Assembly: GCF_030504955.1 (NCBI RefSeq) | Contig: NZ_JAUKTR010000001.1 | Location: forward strand, 428,501 to 492,500 | Reading direction: 5' to 3' | Length of the DNA stretch: 64,000 bases | From: Peiella sedimenti | GTDB lineage: Bacteria; Pseudomonadota; Alphaproteobacteria; Caulobacterales; Caulobacteraceae | Part shown: one piece after another, positions 25,954-34,273 of the stretch | How positions within the stretch are numbered: the stretch's first letter is position 1 | Layout: every line of letters begins with the position of its first letter | The notes under the pieces: model-generated | Seen by the model: the letters and a program-made list of their open reading frames with translations, nothing else | Database searches by the model: none | Told to the model about the DNA's origin: nothing | Program-made: the position numbers and the translations under genes

Positions 25954-26613
25954 GTGAGCGATCGCGCCCCTTCTTTCATGTCCGGCCCCCGCGAGCCCGT
26001 CGATCTGGACGCCCAGGTCCGGACGGCCGATCCCGACCGCTGGCTGTCCAGCCGCTTCGTCGCCGAGGCTGATCGCCGGGCCGACCTGATCGCGCTTTAC
26101 GCCTTCGAGGCCGAGCTGGGGGCTATCCCGGCCAAGACGAGCCAGCCGCTGCTGGCCGAGATGCGCTACGCCTGGTGGCGCGAGCACCTGGACGGCGTGT
26201 TCTCCGGCGATCCGCGCAAGGGGCATCCGGTGCTTGAGGCGCTGGCCCTGGCCGTGTCGCGGCGTGGACTGGCGCGGGCCCCGTTCGAGACCATGCTCGA
26301 CGCCTGGATCGATCAGGCGCACGGCCGCGAGGCCGATCCGAGCGTCCTGTATGGCGGTCTGATGGATGAGGCGGCGAAGGCGCTGGGCGCCACGGCGGGG
26401 CGTCTGGATGATGGCGCGCGCCTGTGGGGTCTCATCCGAAGCGGCGAGGCCAAGGCCGCGGACGCGCTGCGGCCATCGGTGAACCGGTCCTTGAAGTCGC
26501 TGCCCGCCGCCGCCTTTCCGGCGGTGGCGCACCTGGCCCTACGGGATGTGACTGAGCCGGAGGCCGTGAAGCGGCTGCGGCTGATCTGGGCCTCCTTGCG
26601 GGGCAGAATCTAG
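25954..26613 (+). CDS. Squalene/phytoene-synthase-like protein (NDUFAF6-like)
   Basis: The 219-residue all-helical protein contains DRWLSSRFVAEADRRADLIALYAF and EMRYAWWREHLD, typical of short squalene/phytoene synthase-fold proteins. Both Asp-rich motifs of true prenyl synthases are poor (ARAPFETMLDAWIDQ), so catalysis is uncertain. Homologues commonly follow secDF in Alphaproteobacteria and include the mitochondrial complex I assembly factor NDUFAF6; that link is by family resemblance. GTG at 25954 has AGGAGG three bases upstream. The stop shares CTAG with the opposing RHH gene. Confidence 0.72.
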   Translation: MSDRAPSFMSGPREPVDLDAQVRTADPDRWLSSRFVAEADRRADLIALYAFEAELGAIPAKTSQPLLAEMRYAWWREHLDGVFSGDPRKGHPVLEALALAVSRRGLARAPFETMLDAWIDQAHGREADPSVLYGGLMDEAAKALGATAGRLDDGARLWGLIRSGEAKAADALRPSVNRSLKSLPAAAFPAVAHLALRDVTEPEAVKRLRLIWASLRGRI

Positions 26614-26831
26614 CCGGGCGGCAGGGCGCGCGCCCGCGCCAGGGCCCGAAGCCGGCAGGCCGAGGCGAGGGAGCGCCGGCCGCGCGTCTGGTCGATCTCG
26701 ATGAGCAGGGCGGCCAGGGGCAGATCGCGCTCGGCGGCCTCATCTTCGATGAGGCTCCAGAACTCGGGCTCCAGGGCCACCGATGTGGCGTGGCCCGACA
26801 GGCTGACCGACCGTTTGCGCAATCCGCTCAT
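26610..26831 (-). CDS. Ribbon-helix-helix regulator
   Basis: A 73-residue protein starting MSGLRKRSVSLSGHATSVAL, with the RHH_4 pattern: a basic start, one short strand (SVSLSGHATSVAL), then helices EFWSLIEDEAAERDLPLAALLIEI. Such proteins bind DNA as dimers through the strand. No partner toxin is adjacent. It is convergent with the gene ending at 26613, sharing the four bases CTAG. Confidence 0.78.
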   Translation of the reverse strand: MSGLRKRSVSLSGHATSVALEPEFWSLIEDEAAERDLPLAALLIEIDQTRGRRSLASACRLRALARARALPPG

Positions 26832-26903
26832 GCCGCGAGTTTAGACACCTTTGATCGCAAGATGTGAGGGGACCGAAGCAAGCGCGGGTGTTAGGCGGCC
26901 GCC

Positions 26904-27800
26904 ATGAAGCTTTCCGCCAACGCCTCCGCCGTGCTCGCCATGCTGGCGTGCAGCGTGATCTGGGGCACCACCTGGTACGCCATCACCCTGCAGCTGGGGG
27001 TCGTCGATCCGGTGGCGTCGATCGTCTATCGGTTCGGCCTGGCGGCTGCGATCCTGTTCGCGGGCCTGCTGCTGTTCCGCCAGAAGATACGGCTGACCAA
27101 GGCGCAGCACCTGGCGGTGGCGGGGCAGGGGCTGTTCACCTTCGCCATCGACTACGCCTTCGTCTATTGGGCCGAAGAGCGCGTGGCGTCCGCCGTGGTG
27201 GCCGTGATCTTCGCGTCCCTGGCCCTGCTGAACCTGATCGCCTTTCGCCTGGCCCTGGGCCGCAAGGCGCCGTGGCTGGCCTGGGGCGGCGCCCTGCTGG
27301 GCGTGGCGGGGGTGGCGGTGCTGTCCCGGGCCGAGCTGGCCAACGCCGATTTCGACCGCGAGGCGGCGACGGGCGTGGGCCTGGCCCTGATCGCCGTGGC
27401 CGGGGCGGCCATCGGCAACCTGTGCGCCTGGAGAAGCCAGCAGCTGGGGGCGCCGGTCGCGCCCGCCACCGCCTGGGCCATGGCCTATGGGACCGGCATG
27501 CTGGCTTTGTACGGCCTGATCACCGGAATCGAGTGGCGCTTCGAGACCAGCTGGTCCTACGTGCTGTCGCTGCTGCACCTGTCGATCCTCGGATCGGTGG
27601 TGGCCTTCGTCCTTTACTTCGGGCTGGCGCGATCGCGCGGCTATGCGCTGGCGTCCTACATCTCGGCCCTGACGCCGCCGGTGGCCATGCTGATGTCGGT
27701 GGCCTTTGAAGGGGCCAGCTTCGGCCTGCTGGCCCTGTCAGGGCTGGTGCTGGTGCTGGGCGGGCAGCTGCTGCTGGCGCGGGCGCCCAAGACGGCCTAG
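26904..27800 (+). CDS. EamA/DMT-family transporter
   Basis: A 298-residue protein with ten predicted membrane helices in two EamA repeats. The N-terminal repeat begins SVIWGTTWYAITLQLG, and the second has a matching SILGSVVAFVLYFGLARSRG and LTPPVAMLMSVAF. DMT carriers export metabolites such as amino acids; substrate is not deducible. The start codon has no strong ribosome-binding site. Its stop overlaps the DUF4169 gene through CTAG. Confidence 0.9.
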   Translation: MKLSANASAVLAMLACSVIWGTTWYAITLQLGVVDPVASIVYRFGLAAAILFAGLLLFRQKIRLTKAQHLAVAGQGLFTFAIDYAFVYWAEERVASAVVAVIFASLALLNLIAFRLALGRKAPWLAWGGALLGVAGVAVLSRAELANADFDREAATGVGLALIAVAGAAIGNLCAWRSQQLGAPVAPATAWAMAYGTGMLALYGLITGIEWRFETSWSYVLSLLHLSILGSVVAFVLYFGLARSRGYALASYISALTPPVAMLMSVAFEGASFGLLALSGLVLVLGGQLLLARAPKTA

Positions 27801-27988
27801 GCCGGGTCCTCGGGCTTGTCCCGGCGACTGGCGTCCAGCAGGCGGTCGGCGCGTCCCCGCTCCATTTCGGTCGAGGTCTTCTCAGCGCCCGTGCGGCCGT
27901 GGGCTGCGCGGTTGACCGCGGCGTCCTTGCGCTTCTGGTTCCGCGCCCGGTCCTTCTTCGCCCGCTTCAGATTGATGATCTCGGCCAT
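27797..27988 (-). CDS. DUF4169 family protein
   Basis: A 63-residue, highly charged protein MAEIINLKRAKKDRARNQKR, matching the DUF4169 pattern: hydrophobic MAEIINL followed by basic helix and later GRTGAEK. These small proteins are widespread in Alphaproteobacteria with no known role; the composition suggests nucleic-acid or ribosome contact. I start at MAEIINL (27988), which is the family start; an in-frame ATG six bases upstream adds two residues. Confidence 0.8.
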   Translation of the reverse strand: MAEIINLKRAKKDRARNQKRKDAAVNRAAHGRTGAEKTSTEMERGRADRLLDASRRDKPEDPA

Positions 27989-28014
27989 GGCCAAGCCTTG
28001 CGCCCGCGCCGGGC

Positions 28015-28047
28015 AAAAGAAAAGGGCCGCGCTCGAAAGCGCGGCCC
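28015..28047 (-). terminator. Intrinsic terminator of the cysteine-rich repeat gene
   Basis: On the minus strand a perfect hairpin GGGCCGCGCT/AGCGCGGCCC with a short loop (28024-28047) is followed by TTTTCTTTT (complement of 28015-28023), about 25 bases downstream of the stop at 28072. This is a textbook Rho-independent terminator. Confidence 0.9.
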
Positions 28048-28057
28048 TCAGCTCGGT

Positions 28058-28077
28058 CTCTGATCAGGAGATCAGAG
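28058..28077. repeat. Eight-base inverted repeat over a stop codon
   Basis: CTCTGATC (28058-28065) and GATCAGAG (28070-28077) pair across a four-base loop. The structure includes the stop codon of the cysteine-rich repeat gene and precedes its terminator. It may protect the transcript end; function unproven. Confidence 0.5.
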
Positions 28078-29421
28078 TTCGCAGGCGTCGCCGCCACGCT
28101 GGGCCGAGACCTCGCAGGTCAGGGCGCGGCCGATGCTGCGACGGTCCTGGGACAGTTCGGCGATAAAGCCGCCGCCCGCGCCGCACTTCACCTCGACGAC
28201 GTCGCCGTCGTCCGCCGACAGGCCCAGCGCGCGGAATTCGCGCACGTCGCAGGGCTTGTTGTCCGCGGTCATCAGCTGGGTCAGGCGGGCCAGGAGGGCC
28301 GCCCGCGGCGTCAGGGTGCAGGCCAGGGTGGCGCTGCGGCCCTCGCCCCGGATGCAGTCCATGACCTCGCCGGGACGCGTGGCGCCGGCCTCAGGCAGGA
28401 AGGCGATCACACCCAGTTCGCGGTCGGAGCATTTGAACTCGACCACGGTGCGCTGGTTGCTGTCGCGGCCGATGACGCGGTGATCCTGATAGGCGCAGGT
28501 TCCACCGGCCTGGGACAGGCGCTGCGACATCTCGTTGGTGACGGCCGCTTCCACGACGGCCATGTCGGTCAGCGTGCAGCCGCCCATGATGCCGCCCGCC
28601 GCCGAACAGTCGATCACCGCCTGATAGGCGTTCTGCAGGTTGGTGCGGATCATGAAGCCCGGCGCGGCGCCGCAGCCCACTTCGTAATAGCGGCGGTCGT
28701 CGCTGTCGCTGAAGCCCACGTGGCGGACCTCGTCGATCTCGCAGGTGCGGCCAGTCTGGGCCACCAGATTGCGCGCCCAGGCGACCTGATCGGCCTGGGT
28801 GGTCATGGGGCAGGGGCCGCCGGCGGACTGAACCTGAAGGCAGGTCAGCACGCGGCCCGGCTGGGCGGCGCCGGCCTGGGCCTCGATCCAGTAGCCGTCC
28901 GAGCCGGCGCAGCTGATCTCCCAGCGGTCCTGGCCATCGGTCGTGCGGCCCACCAACTGGGCTTCGTCCACCGTGCAGTCCGGAGCGGCGACGCGGGCCA
29001 GCGGCTGGATGGCCCGGACCATGTCCTGGTTCTGCGGCAGCTGGCAGGTGGGGCCGGCCTGCTGGCCGGCGGCCTCGGCCTGACGAGCGGCGAGGGACAG
29101 CACGGGGCAGGGCGTCGCCGTGGCGTTCTCGCCCTGCTCGACGATGATGTAGCCGGGGCCCGCTTCGCAGACCATCTCGTAGAAGGTGGTGGCCCGCCGC
29201 ACGCCTTCGGCGTCCAGCGCCGAGCCCTGACCGCCCCAACGGCTGGTGAGGGTGGGCGTGCAGGTGGCGATCTGGGCCTTGCCCAGGGCCACCTCGGCGC
29301 GGGTGCGGATTTCCTCCGGCTCGGGCGCCTGGGCGCGCCGTTGCGCGGCCGCGGGCAGGGGGGCCAAAACGATCAGGGCGGCGATCGCGGCCCACGTCGT
29401 GACCTTGGACTTGGTCTTCAT
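28072..29421 (-). CDS. Secreted cysteine-rich protein with five internal repeats
   Basis: A 449-residue protein with a clear signal peptide (AALIVLAPLPAAAQ). The mature part is five repeats of about 60-85 residues, each with four cysteines: C, then a short strand ending in C after about 20 residues (for example YEVGCGAAPGFMI, WEISCAGSDGYWI, VEVKCGAGGGFIA), then two more C near the end. That gives 20 cysteines and no free ones if all pair. The first Cys of most repeats sits in C-x-x-x-E/D and is followed by VG or LG. I do not recognise a named domain. It is likely periplasmic or surface exposed and disulfide-rich. It ends in an intrinsic terminator and is divergent from the enoyl-CoA hydratase gene. 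Confidence 0.8.
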   Translation of the reverse strand: MKTKSKVTTWAAIAALIVLAPLPAAAQRRAQAPEPEEIRTRAEVALGKAQIATCTPTLTSRWGGQGSALDAEGVRRATTFYEMVCEAGPGYIIVEQGENATATPCPVLSLAARQAEAAGQQAGPTCQLPQNQDMVRAIQPLARVAAPDCTVDEAQLVGRTTDGQDRWEISCAGSDGYWIEAQAGAAQPGRVLTCLQVQSAGGPCPMTTQADQVAWARNLVAQTGRTCEIDEVRHVGFSDSDDRRYYEVGCGAAPGFMIRTNLQNAYQAVIDCSAAGGIMGGCTLTDMAVVEAAVTNEMSQRLSQAGGTCAYQDHRVIGRDSNQRTVVEFKCSDRELGVIAFLPEAGATRPGEVMDCIRGEGRSATLACTLTPRAALLARLTQLMTADNKPCDVREFRALGLSADDGDVVEVKCGAGGGFIAELSQDRRSIGRALTCEVSAQRGGDACEL

Positions 29422-29539
29422 TGCGTTTCCTCTCGAAACCTAGGATTAAGGCCCTAGGCGTTGGGCGCGCCGGGGGCAAGCGCGCCAGGGCGGGCCAGTT
29501 GTCGCGCCACCCGAGGATGCGTTCAAGGGACTTGTTTCG

Positions 29540-30313
29540 ATGGGCGAAGAGGTGCGCGTCGAGGTTGCAGACGGCGTTCTGACGCTGACGCTGAACCGTC
29601 CGGCCAAGAAGAACGCCATCACCCAGGCTATGTATGCCGACATGGCCGCCGCGCTGGAGACGGCGCGCGGGGAAACGGCCGTGCGCTGCGTGCTGATCCG
29701 CGCTGAGGGGGATTCCTTCTGCGCCGGCAACGACATGATGGATTTCGCCATGCAGGCGGCGTCCGGCGCCTCGGCCGCCGACATGGCGGTGTTCCGTTTC
29801 CTGAAGGCGCTGGCGGAGTTCGACAAGCCGCTGGTGGCGGCCGTGCAGGGCCGGGCGGTCGGCATCGGCGTCACCCTGCTGCTGCACTGCGATCTGGCGG
29901 TGGCGGCCGAGGACGCGCTTCTGTCCACCCCCTTCGTCAATCTGGCCCTGGCGCCCGAGGCGGCGTCGAGCCGCCTGCTGCCCGAGGCGATCGGTCACCG
30001 TCGCGCCTTCGAGATGCTGGCGCTGGGGCGGGTCGTGACCGGGCGCGAGGCCGCCGACTGGGGCCTGGTCAACAAGGCCGTGCCGCTTGATCAGCTGCAG
30101 TCCGAAGCCGAGGCCTTCGCCCGCGCCTGCGCCGATCGGGCGCCGGGCTCGATCCAGGCGACGAAGCGCCTGATGCGGGACGCCGAGACTCTGTGGGCCC
30201 TGATGCAGGCCGAGGGACAGGTCTTCGCGGCCCAGATGGCCGGGCCCGAAGCCAGAGAGGCGTTTCAGGCGTTCATCGAGAAGCGGCCCGCTCGCTTCAC
30301 CGTCGCCGACTGA
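29540..30313 (+). CDS. Enoyl-CoA hydratase/isomerase family protein
   Basis: The 257-residue crotonase-fold protein has LTLNRPAKKNAIT near residue 18, the oxyanion-hole segment FCAGNDMMDF near 60, and VQGRAVGIGVTLLLHCDLAVA near 105. The residues that would act as catalytic Glu positions are altered (ALAPEAASSRLLP retains one candidate). It likely acts on acyl-CoA thioesters in beta-oxidation or isomerisation; the exact reaction cannot be fixed. It is 10 bases upstream of a GNAT gene. Confidence 0.88.
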   Translation: MGEEVRVEVADGVLTLTLNRPAKKNAITQAMYADMAAALETARGETAVRCVLIRAEGDSFCAGNDMMDFAMQAASGASAADMAVFRFLKALAEFDKPLVAAVQGRAVGIGVTLLLHCDLAVAAEDALLSTPFVNLALAPEAASSRLLPEAIGHRRAFEMLALGRVVTGREAADWGLVNKAVPLDQLQSEAEAFARACADRAPGSIQATKRLMRDAETLWALMQAEGQVFAAQMAGPEAREAFQAFIEKRPARFTVAD

Positions 30314-30323
30314 GTTCGTTTCC

Positions 30324-30812
30324 ATGCGTAGCCTTGCCCAGGCCGCCACGGCGGCCCTCTGCGTCCTTCCCGAAAACCCTTCTGACGCCCATGCGGTCGA
30401 CGCCCTGGTCGAGGCGGCGTTCGGTCCCGGCCGCTACGCCAAGACCGCCGAGCGCCTGCGCGAAGGGTCGGAGGCGGTGGCGGGGTTCTGTGCGCATCAG
30501 GACGGGCGGCTGGTGGGGACAGTGCGCCTGTGGCCCATCCTGATCGGCGAGACGCACGCCCTGTTCCTGGGACCCATCGCCGTGGCCGGCGATCTGCGCA
30601 GCGAGGGCGTGGGGCAGGCCCTGATGCTGGCCGCCCTGGCCTGGGCCGATGAGGCGCGATCGGGCGGGGTGCTGCTGGTGGGGGATACGCCCTATTTCGG
30701 CCGTTTCGGCTTTGAGCGGGCCGAGGGCGTGGACATGCCCGGGCCGGTCAATCCGGCGCGTCTGCTGTGGCGCGGAGCGGATCAGCCGAAGGGACGGGTG
30801 GCGAGCGCCTAA
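30324..30812 (+). CDS. GNAT-family N-acetyltransferase
   Basis: A 162-residue GNAT protein. The acetyl-CoA binding part reads FLGPIAVAGDLRSEGVGQALMLAAL (the R/Q-x-x-G-x-G/A loop as RSEGVGQAL). LVGDTPYFGRFGFERA near the end is typical of YhbS-like acetyltransferases. The acceptor substrate is unknown. It sits between the enoyl-CoA hydratase and DUF1285 genes. Confidence 0.85.
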   Translation: MRSLAQAATAALCVLPENPSDAHAVDALVEAAFGPGRYAKTAERLREGSEAVAGFCAHQDGRLVGTVRLWPILIGETHALFLGPIAVAGDLRSEGVGQALMLAALAWADEARSGGVLLVGDTPYFGRFGFERAEGVDMPGPVNPARLLWRGADQPKGRVASA

Positions 30813-30845
30813 CGCTCCTCCCATTTTCGCTCTAGGGTTCGACCG

Positions 30846-31385
30846 ATGAGTGATCAGCAGCCGAAGGGACTGGAGGGCGTGGCGGCGGCCGGACGGGCCG
30901 CGCGCGGCCTGCCGCCGGTGCATCTGTGGAACCCGCCCCACTGCGGCGATATCGACATCGTCATCCGCGCCGACGGCGTGTGGATGCACGAGGGCACGCC
31001 CATCGGCAGGGCCGAGCTGGTGCGGCTTTTCTCGACGGTGCTGCGCAAGGACGAGGACGGGATCTATCTGGTCACGCCGGTCGAGAAGCTGAAGATCACC
31101 GTTGAGGACAGTCCTTTCCTGGCCGTGCGGGTGGACCGCGAGGGCGAGGATCTGGTCTTCACCACCGATGTGGGCGACCAGGTGCGGGCCGGGCCCGAGA
31201 ACGGCCTGCGGGTCGAGCTGGGCGAGGGCGACGAGCCCCGGCCCTATCTGCACGTACGGCGAGGTCTGGAGGCGCGACTGACACGGCCGGTCTTCTACGA
31301 ACTGGTCGAGATGTCGGTGGTGCGAGGCCGGGAGCGCGGGGTCTGGTCGGGCGGGGTCTGGTTCCCGCTGGGGGACGCCGCGTGA
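30846..31385 (+). CDS. DUF1285 domain protein
   Basis: A 179-residue protein with the DUF1285 pattern: PPVHLWNPPHCGDIDIVIRA, DGVWMHEGTPIGRAELVRLF and IYLVTPVEKLKITVEDSPFL. The family is small, beta-rich, cytoplasmic and of unknown function. It is translationally coupled to the nudix gene through a GTGA overlap, and that gene to cca, suggesting a shared operon in RNA/nucleotide housekeeping. Confidence 0.88.
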   Translation: MSDQQPKGLEGVAAAGRAARGLPPVHLWNPPHCGDIDIVIRADGVWMHEGTPIGRAELVRLFSTVLRKDEDGIYLVTPVEKLKITVEDSPFLAVRVDREGEDLVFTTDVGDQVRAGPENGLRVELGEGDEPRPYLHVRRGLEARLTRPVFYELVEMSVVRGRERGVWSGGVWFPLGDAA

Positions 31386-32023
31386 GCCCCGACGCCTGGC
31401 GTCGCCTGCTGAGCGAGCGGCTGGACCGGCCCGAGACCTGGCGGCCCGACCTGACGGCGCGGCGATCCGATTTCGATCTCAACCCGGACCTGGCGCACAT
31501 GCGGGGCCGGACGCTGCGGCCCGCCGCCGTTCTGATTCCCCTGGTGGAGCGGCCGTCGGGCGTCATGGCGCTGTTGACCCGGCGCTCGGACGCCTTGCGC
31601 AGTCATACCGGCCAGATCGCCTTTCCTGGCGGTCGCTTCGATCCCGGCGAGGGTCCGGTCGAGGCCGCCTTGCGCGAGGCCTGGGAGGAAGTTGGCCTGC
31701 CCGCCGAGGCCGTCGAGCCGCTGGGCCTGTCGGATGTGTATGAGACGGGCACCGGCTTTCTGGTGACGCCGGTGGTGGGCTGGCTGGACCCGGCCTTCGA
31801 GCCCGTCCCGAACCCGGATGAGGTGGCGGAGACCTTTGAGGCGCCGCTGCCCTGGCTGATGGACGCGGCCAACCATCGGCGCGACTTCTACGAGATCGCC
31901 GGCGGCAAGCGCTGGTTCTACGCCATGGAGCACGACGGCCGGAACATCTGGGGCGCCACGGCCGGCATGATCCGGGCGCTATGGCTGCGCCTGTTCGGCG
32001 ACGAGGCCCGGGAGGCGGGATGA
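31382..32023 (+). CDS. CoA pyrophosphatase (Nudix hydrolase, NudL-like)
   Basis: The 213-residue enzyme has the Nudix box GGRFDPGEGPVEAALREAWE (residues about 80-100, completed by EVG) preceded by SHTGQIAFP, the NudL/NUDT7 signature for CoA pyrophosphatases. It hydrolyses CoA or related dinucleotides to pantetheine phosphate plus 3',5'-ADP. Start is GTG at 31382 in a GTGA overlap with the DUF1285 gene; its own stop overlaps the cca ATG (ATGA). Confidence 0.9.
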   Translation: MSPDAWRRLLSERLDRPETWRPDLTARRSDFDLNPDLAHMRGRTLRPAAVLIPLVERPSGVMALLTRRSDALRSHTGQIAFPGGRFDPGEGPVEAALREAWEEVGLPAEAVEPLGLSDVYETGTGFLVTPVVGWLDPAFEPVPNPDEVAETFEAPLPWLMDAANHRRDFYEIAGGKRWFYAMEHDGRNIWGATAGMIRALWLRLFGDEAREAG

Positions 32024-33228
32024 GCGAGCCGGTGCTCCAGGCGGAATGGCTGAACGATCCCGCCTGCGCGGCCGTGTTGGACGCGCTGGAGGCGGAGGGC
32101 GGCGCAGGCTGCGTGCGCTTCGTCGGCGGCTGCGTGCGCAACACTCTGATGGGCCTGCCGGTCAGCGATCTGGACCTTGCGACGACGCTGGAACCGCCGC
32201 GCGTGATCGCCGCGGTCGAGGGGGCGGGTCTGCGCGCGATCCCGACGGGGGTCGAGCATGGCACGGTGACGGTGATCTCCCGCCACCGCCCGTTTGAAGT
32301 CACCACGCTGCGACGGGATGTGGAGACGGACGGCCGCCGCGCGGTCGTGGCCTTCACTCAGGACTGGGCCGAGGATGCACAGCGCCGCGACTTCCGTCTG
32401 AACGCCCTCTACGCCGACCGGGCCGGACAGGTGTTCGACCCCACCGGCGGCGGCGTGGCGGACGCCCGCGCGGGCCGCATCGTCTTTGTGGGCGACGCCG
32501 AGCAGCGCATCCGGGAGGATTACCTGCGCATCCTGCGCTTCTTCCGCTTCCAGGCCTGGTACGGGCGCGAGGAGGCGGACGCCGTGGGGCTGGAGGCCTG
32601 CCGCGCGCTGCGGGGCGGGCTGTCCAGCCTGTCCAAGGAGCGCGTGACGCAGGAGATGCTGAAGCTGTTGGCGGCTCCAGATCCGACGCCCGCCGTCGCC
32701 TCAATGGTTGACGCTGGGGTGTGGACGGCCCTTGTGGATAGCCCCGCTAACGTGGCGCGGCTGGAACGTGCGGCACTGGCCTCGCACGAGCCCATCCTGA
32801 GGCTGGCGGCCCTGACGGACGAGGCCCACGTGGAGGCGGTGATCGCCGCCCTTCGGCTGTCGAACGCCGAGGCTGATCGTCTTGGGGCCGCGCTCGCGCC
32901 GTCGCCGCAGGCGCGCATGGACCTGGATGACCGGACCCTGCGCCGCGAGGTGCATGTGCAGGGACGCCGGGCGTTCCTAGACCGGGCTGTCCTGGCCTGG
33001 GCGCAGGGCGAGCAGCCCATCGAGGCGCTGGCGGCCCTGGCCGCCCGCGTGGAGACCGAGCCGGAGCGCCGTTTCCCCGTCACGGGCGAGCATCTGAAGG
33101 CGATGGGCCTCGATCCCAGCCCCCGGATGGGCGAGGTGCTGAGGGCCGTCGAAGCCTGGTGGATCGCGCATGATTTCGACGATGAGGGCGCCCGCGCCTT
33201 CGCCGCGCAGACGGTTTCGAGTTCTTAA
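32020..33228 (+). CDS. cca: CCA tRNA nucleotidyltransferase
   Basis: A 402-residue class II nucleotidyltransferase. The head domain has FVGGCVRNTLMGLPVSDLDL (the GG...DxD active site) near residue 30, DAQRRDFRLNALYAD near 125, and the neck IREDYLRILRFFRFQA near 165. It adds or repairs the CCA end of tRNAs. Start is ATG at 32020 overlapping the nudix stop; the frame extends 13 codons upstream only through the nudix coding region. Confidence 0.92.
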   Translation: MSEPVLQAEWLNDPACAAVLDALEAEGGAGCVRFVGGCVRNTLMGLPVSDLDLATTLEPPRVIAAVEGAGLRAIPTGVEHGTVTVISRHRPFEVTTLRRDVETDGRRAVVAFTQDWAEDAQRRDFRLNALYADRAGQVFDPTGGGVADARAGRIVFVGDAEQRIREDYLRILRFFRFQAWYGREEADAVGLEACRALRGGLSSLSKERVTQEMLKLLAAPDPTPAVASMVDAGVWTALVDSPANVARLERAALASHEPILRLAALTDEAHVEAVIAALRLSNAEADRLGAALAPSPQARMDLDDRTLRREVHVQGRRAFLDRAVLAWAQGEQPIEALAALAARVETEPERRFPVTGEHLKAMGLDPSPRMGEVLRAVEAWWIAHDFDDEGARAFAAQTVSSS

Positions 33229-33251
33229 GGCGTGGCGGGTAAGCTTAATCC

Positions 33252-33995
33252 ATGGACATCGCCATCCTGGAGACCGGCCTTCTGCCGCCGGAACTGAGGG
33301 ACGCATGGCCGGGCGGCTATCCGGCCATGATGCAGGCCCTCCTGGCCGCGCCGTATCGGCGTTTTCACACCTTCAATGTGCAGGAGGCGCCGCCGCCGGA
33401 CCCGACGCGGTTTGACGCTGTCTGCGTCATGGGCTCGCCCTCGGGCGTCTATGACGGCGATCCCTGGATCGAGCGCCTGATGGACTGGCTGCGCGAGGCG
33501 CGCGGCGAAACGGCGCTGGTCGGCGTCTGCTTCGGGCATCAGGTGATGGCGCACGCCTTCGGCGGCCACGTCGAGAAGGCGGCGGTGGGCTGGGGCCTGG
33601 GCCGGCACGCCTATGAGATCGCGCACAGGCCCGACTGGATGGCCGACGCGCCGGACCGCATCGCCTCACCCTGCTCGCACCAGGATCAGGTGCTGGTTCA
33701 ACCGCCGGGCACGCGCGTTCTGGCGCACAGCGCGTTCACGCCCTTCGCGGCGCTGGCCTATGAAGACCACCCGGCCATCAGCTTCCAGTTTCATCCAGAG
33801 TTCGAGGCGGACTACGCTCGGGCCTTGGTCGAGGTCAGGCGCTCGCGCGGGGTCGATCCCCGGCTGGTGGACGCGGCGCTGGACAGCCTGGAGCATCCCA
33901 ACGACCGGCTGATGGTCGGCGAGTGGATCGGCCGCTTTCTGGATCAGTCCGTCTCGGCCTGCACCTTGGCGCCGGCGGCGTACGCGCGGGGCTGA
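33252..33995 (+). CDS. Type 1 glutamine amidotransferase-like protein
   Basis: The 247-residue protein has the GATase fold: VMGSPSGVYDGDPWI near residue 60, the nucleophile elbow GVCFGHQVMAH near 92 (Cys) and FHPEFEADY near 180 (His-Glu), a complete triad. It resembles stand-alone GMP-synthase-like amidotransferases; the acceptor domain is absent, so the partner is unknown. Its 3' end overlaps the opposing gene at 33944 by 52 bases. Confidence 0.87.
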   Translation: MDIAILETGLLPPELRDAWPGGYPAMMQALLAAPYRRFHTFNVQEAPPPDPTRFDAVCVMGSPSGVYDGDPWIERLMDWLREARGETALVGVCFGHQVMAHAFGGHVEKAAVGWGLGRHAYEIAHRPDWMADAPDRIASPCSHQDQVLVQPPGTRVLAHSAFTPFAALAYEDHPAISFQFHPEFEADYARALVEVRRSRGVDPRLVDAALDSLEHPNDRLMVGEWIGRFLDQSVSACTLAPAAYARG

Positions 33996-34273
33996 AAGGT
34001 CGCCACGGCCATGATCGGCGCCATGGCGTCGGCGACGACGGGCAGGCGTGTGGCGGCGCGCCAGGCGTCCTGATCGTCCCAGACGGCGTAGTTTACGGCG
34101 CTCTTGCCATCCAGGCCCCGATGCATGCGACACGAGCGGAAGCCCGGCGCCCTGGCCAGGGCCGTGGCCAGCCGGTCCAGCATGGGCATCAGGGCGTCCA
34201 GCTTCTCGGGCGCGACCGTGAAGACGTTGATGACGATGACGGGACTGTCGGACGCGGGCTCGCTCACGGCCAT
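33944..34273 (-). CDS. Antibiotic biosynthesis monooxygenase (ABM)-like protein
   Basis: A 109-residue ferredoxin-like alpha/beta-barrel protein: [20 protein letters not shown], then [20 protein letters not shown] and [13 protein letters not shown] match the ABM pattern. Such proteins include heme-degrading and quinone-type monooxygenases and many of unknown role. It overlaps the hemF stop by 10 bases, so is probably co-expressed with hemF; a heme-linked function is a tempting but unproven inference. Confidence 0.78.
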   Translation of the reverse strand: MAVSEPASDSPVIVINVFTVAPEKLDALMPMLDRLATALARAPGFRSCRMHRGLDGKSAVNYAVWDDQDAWRAATRLPVVADAMAPIMAVATFQPRAYAAGAKVQAETD

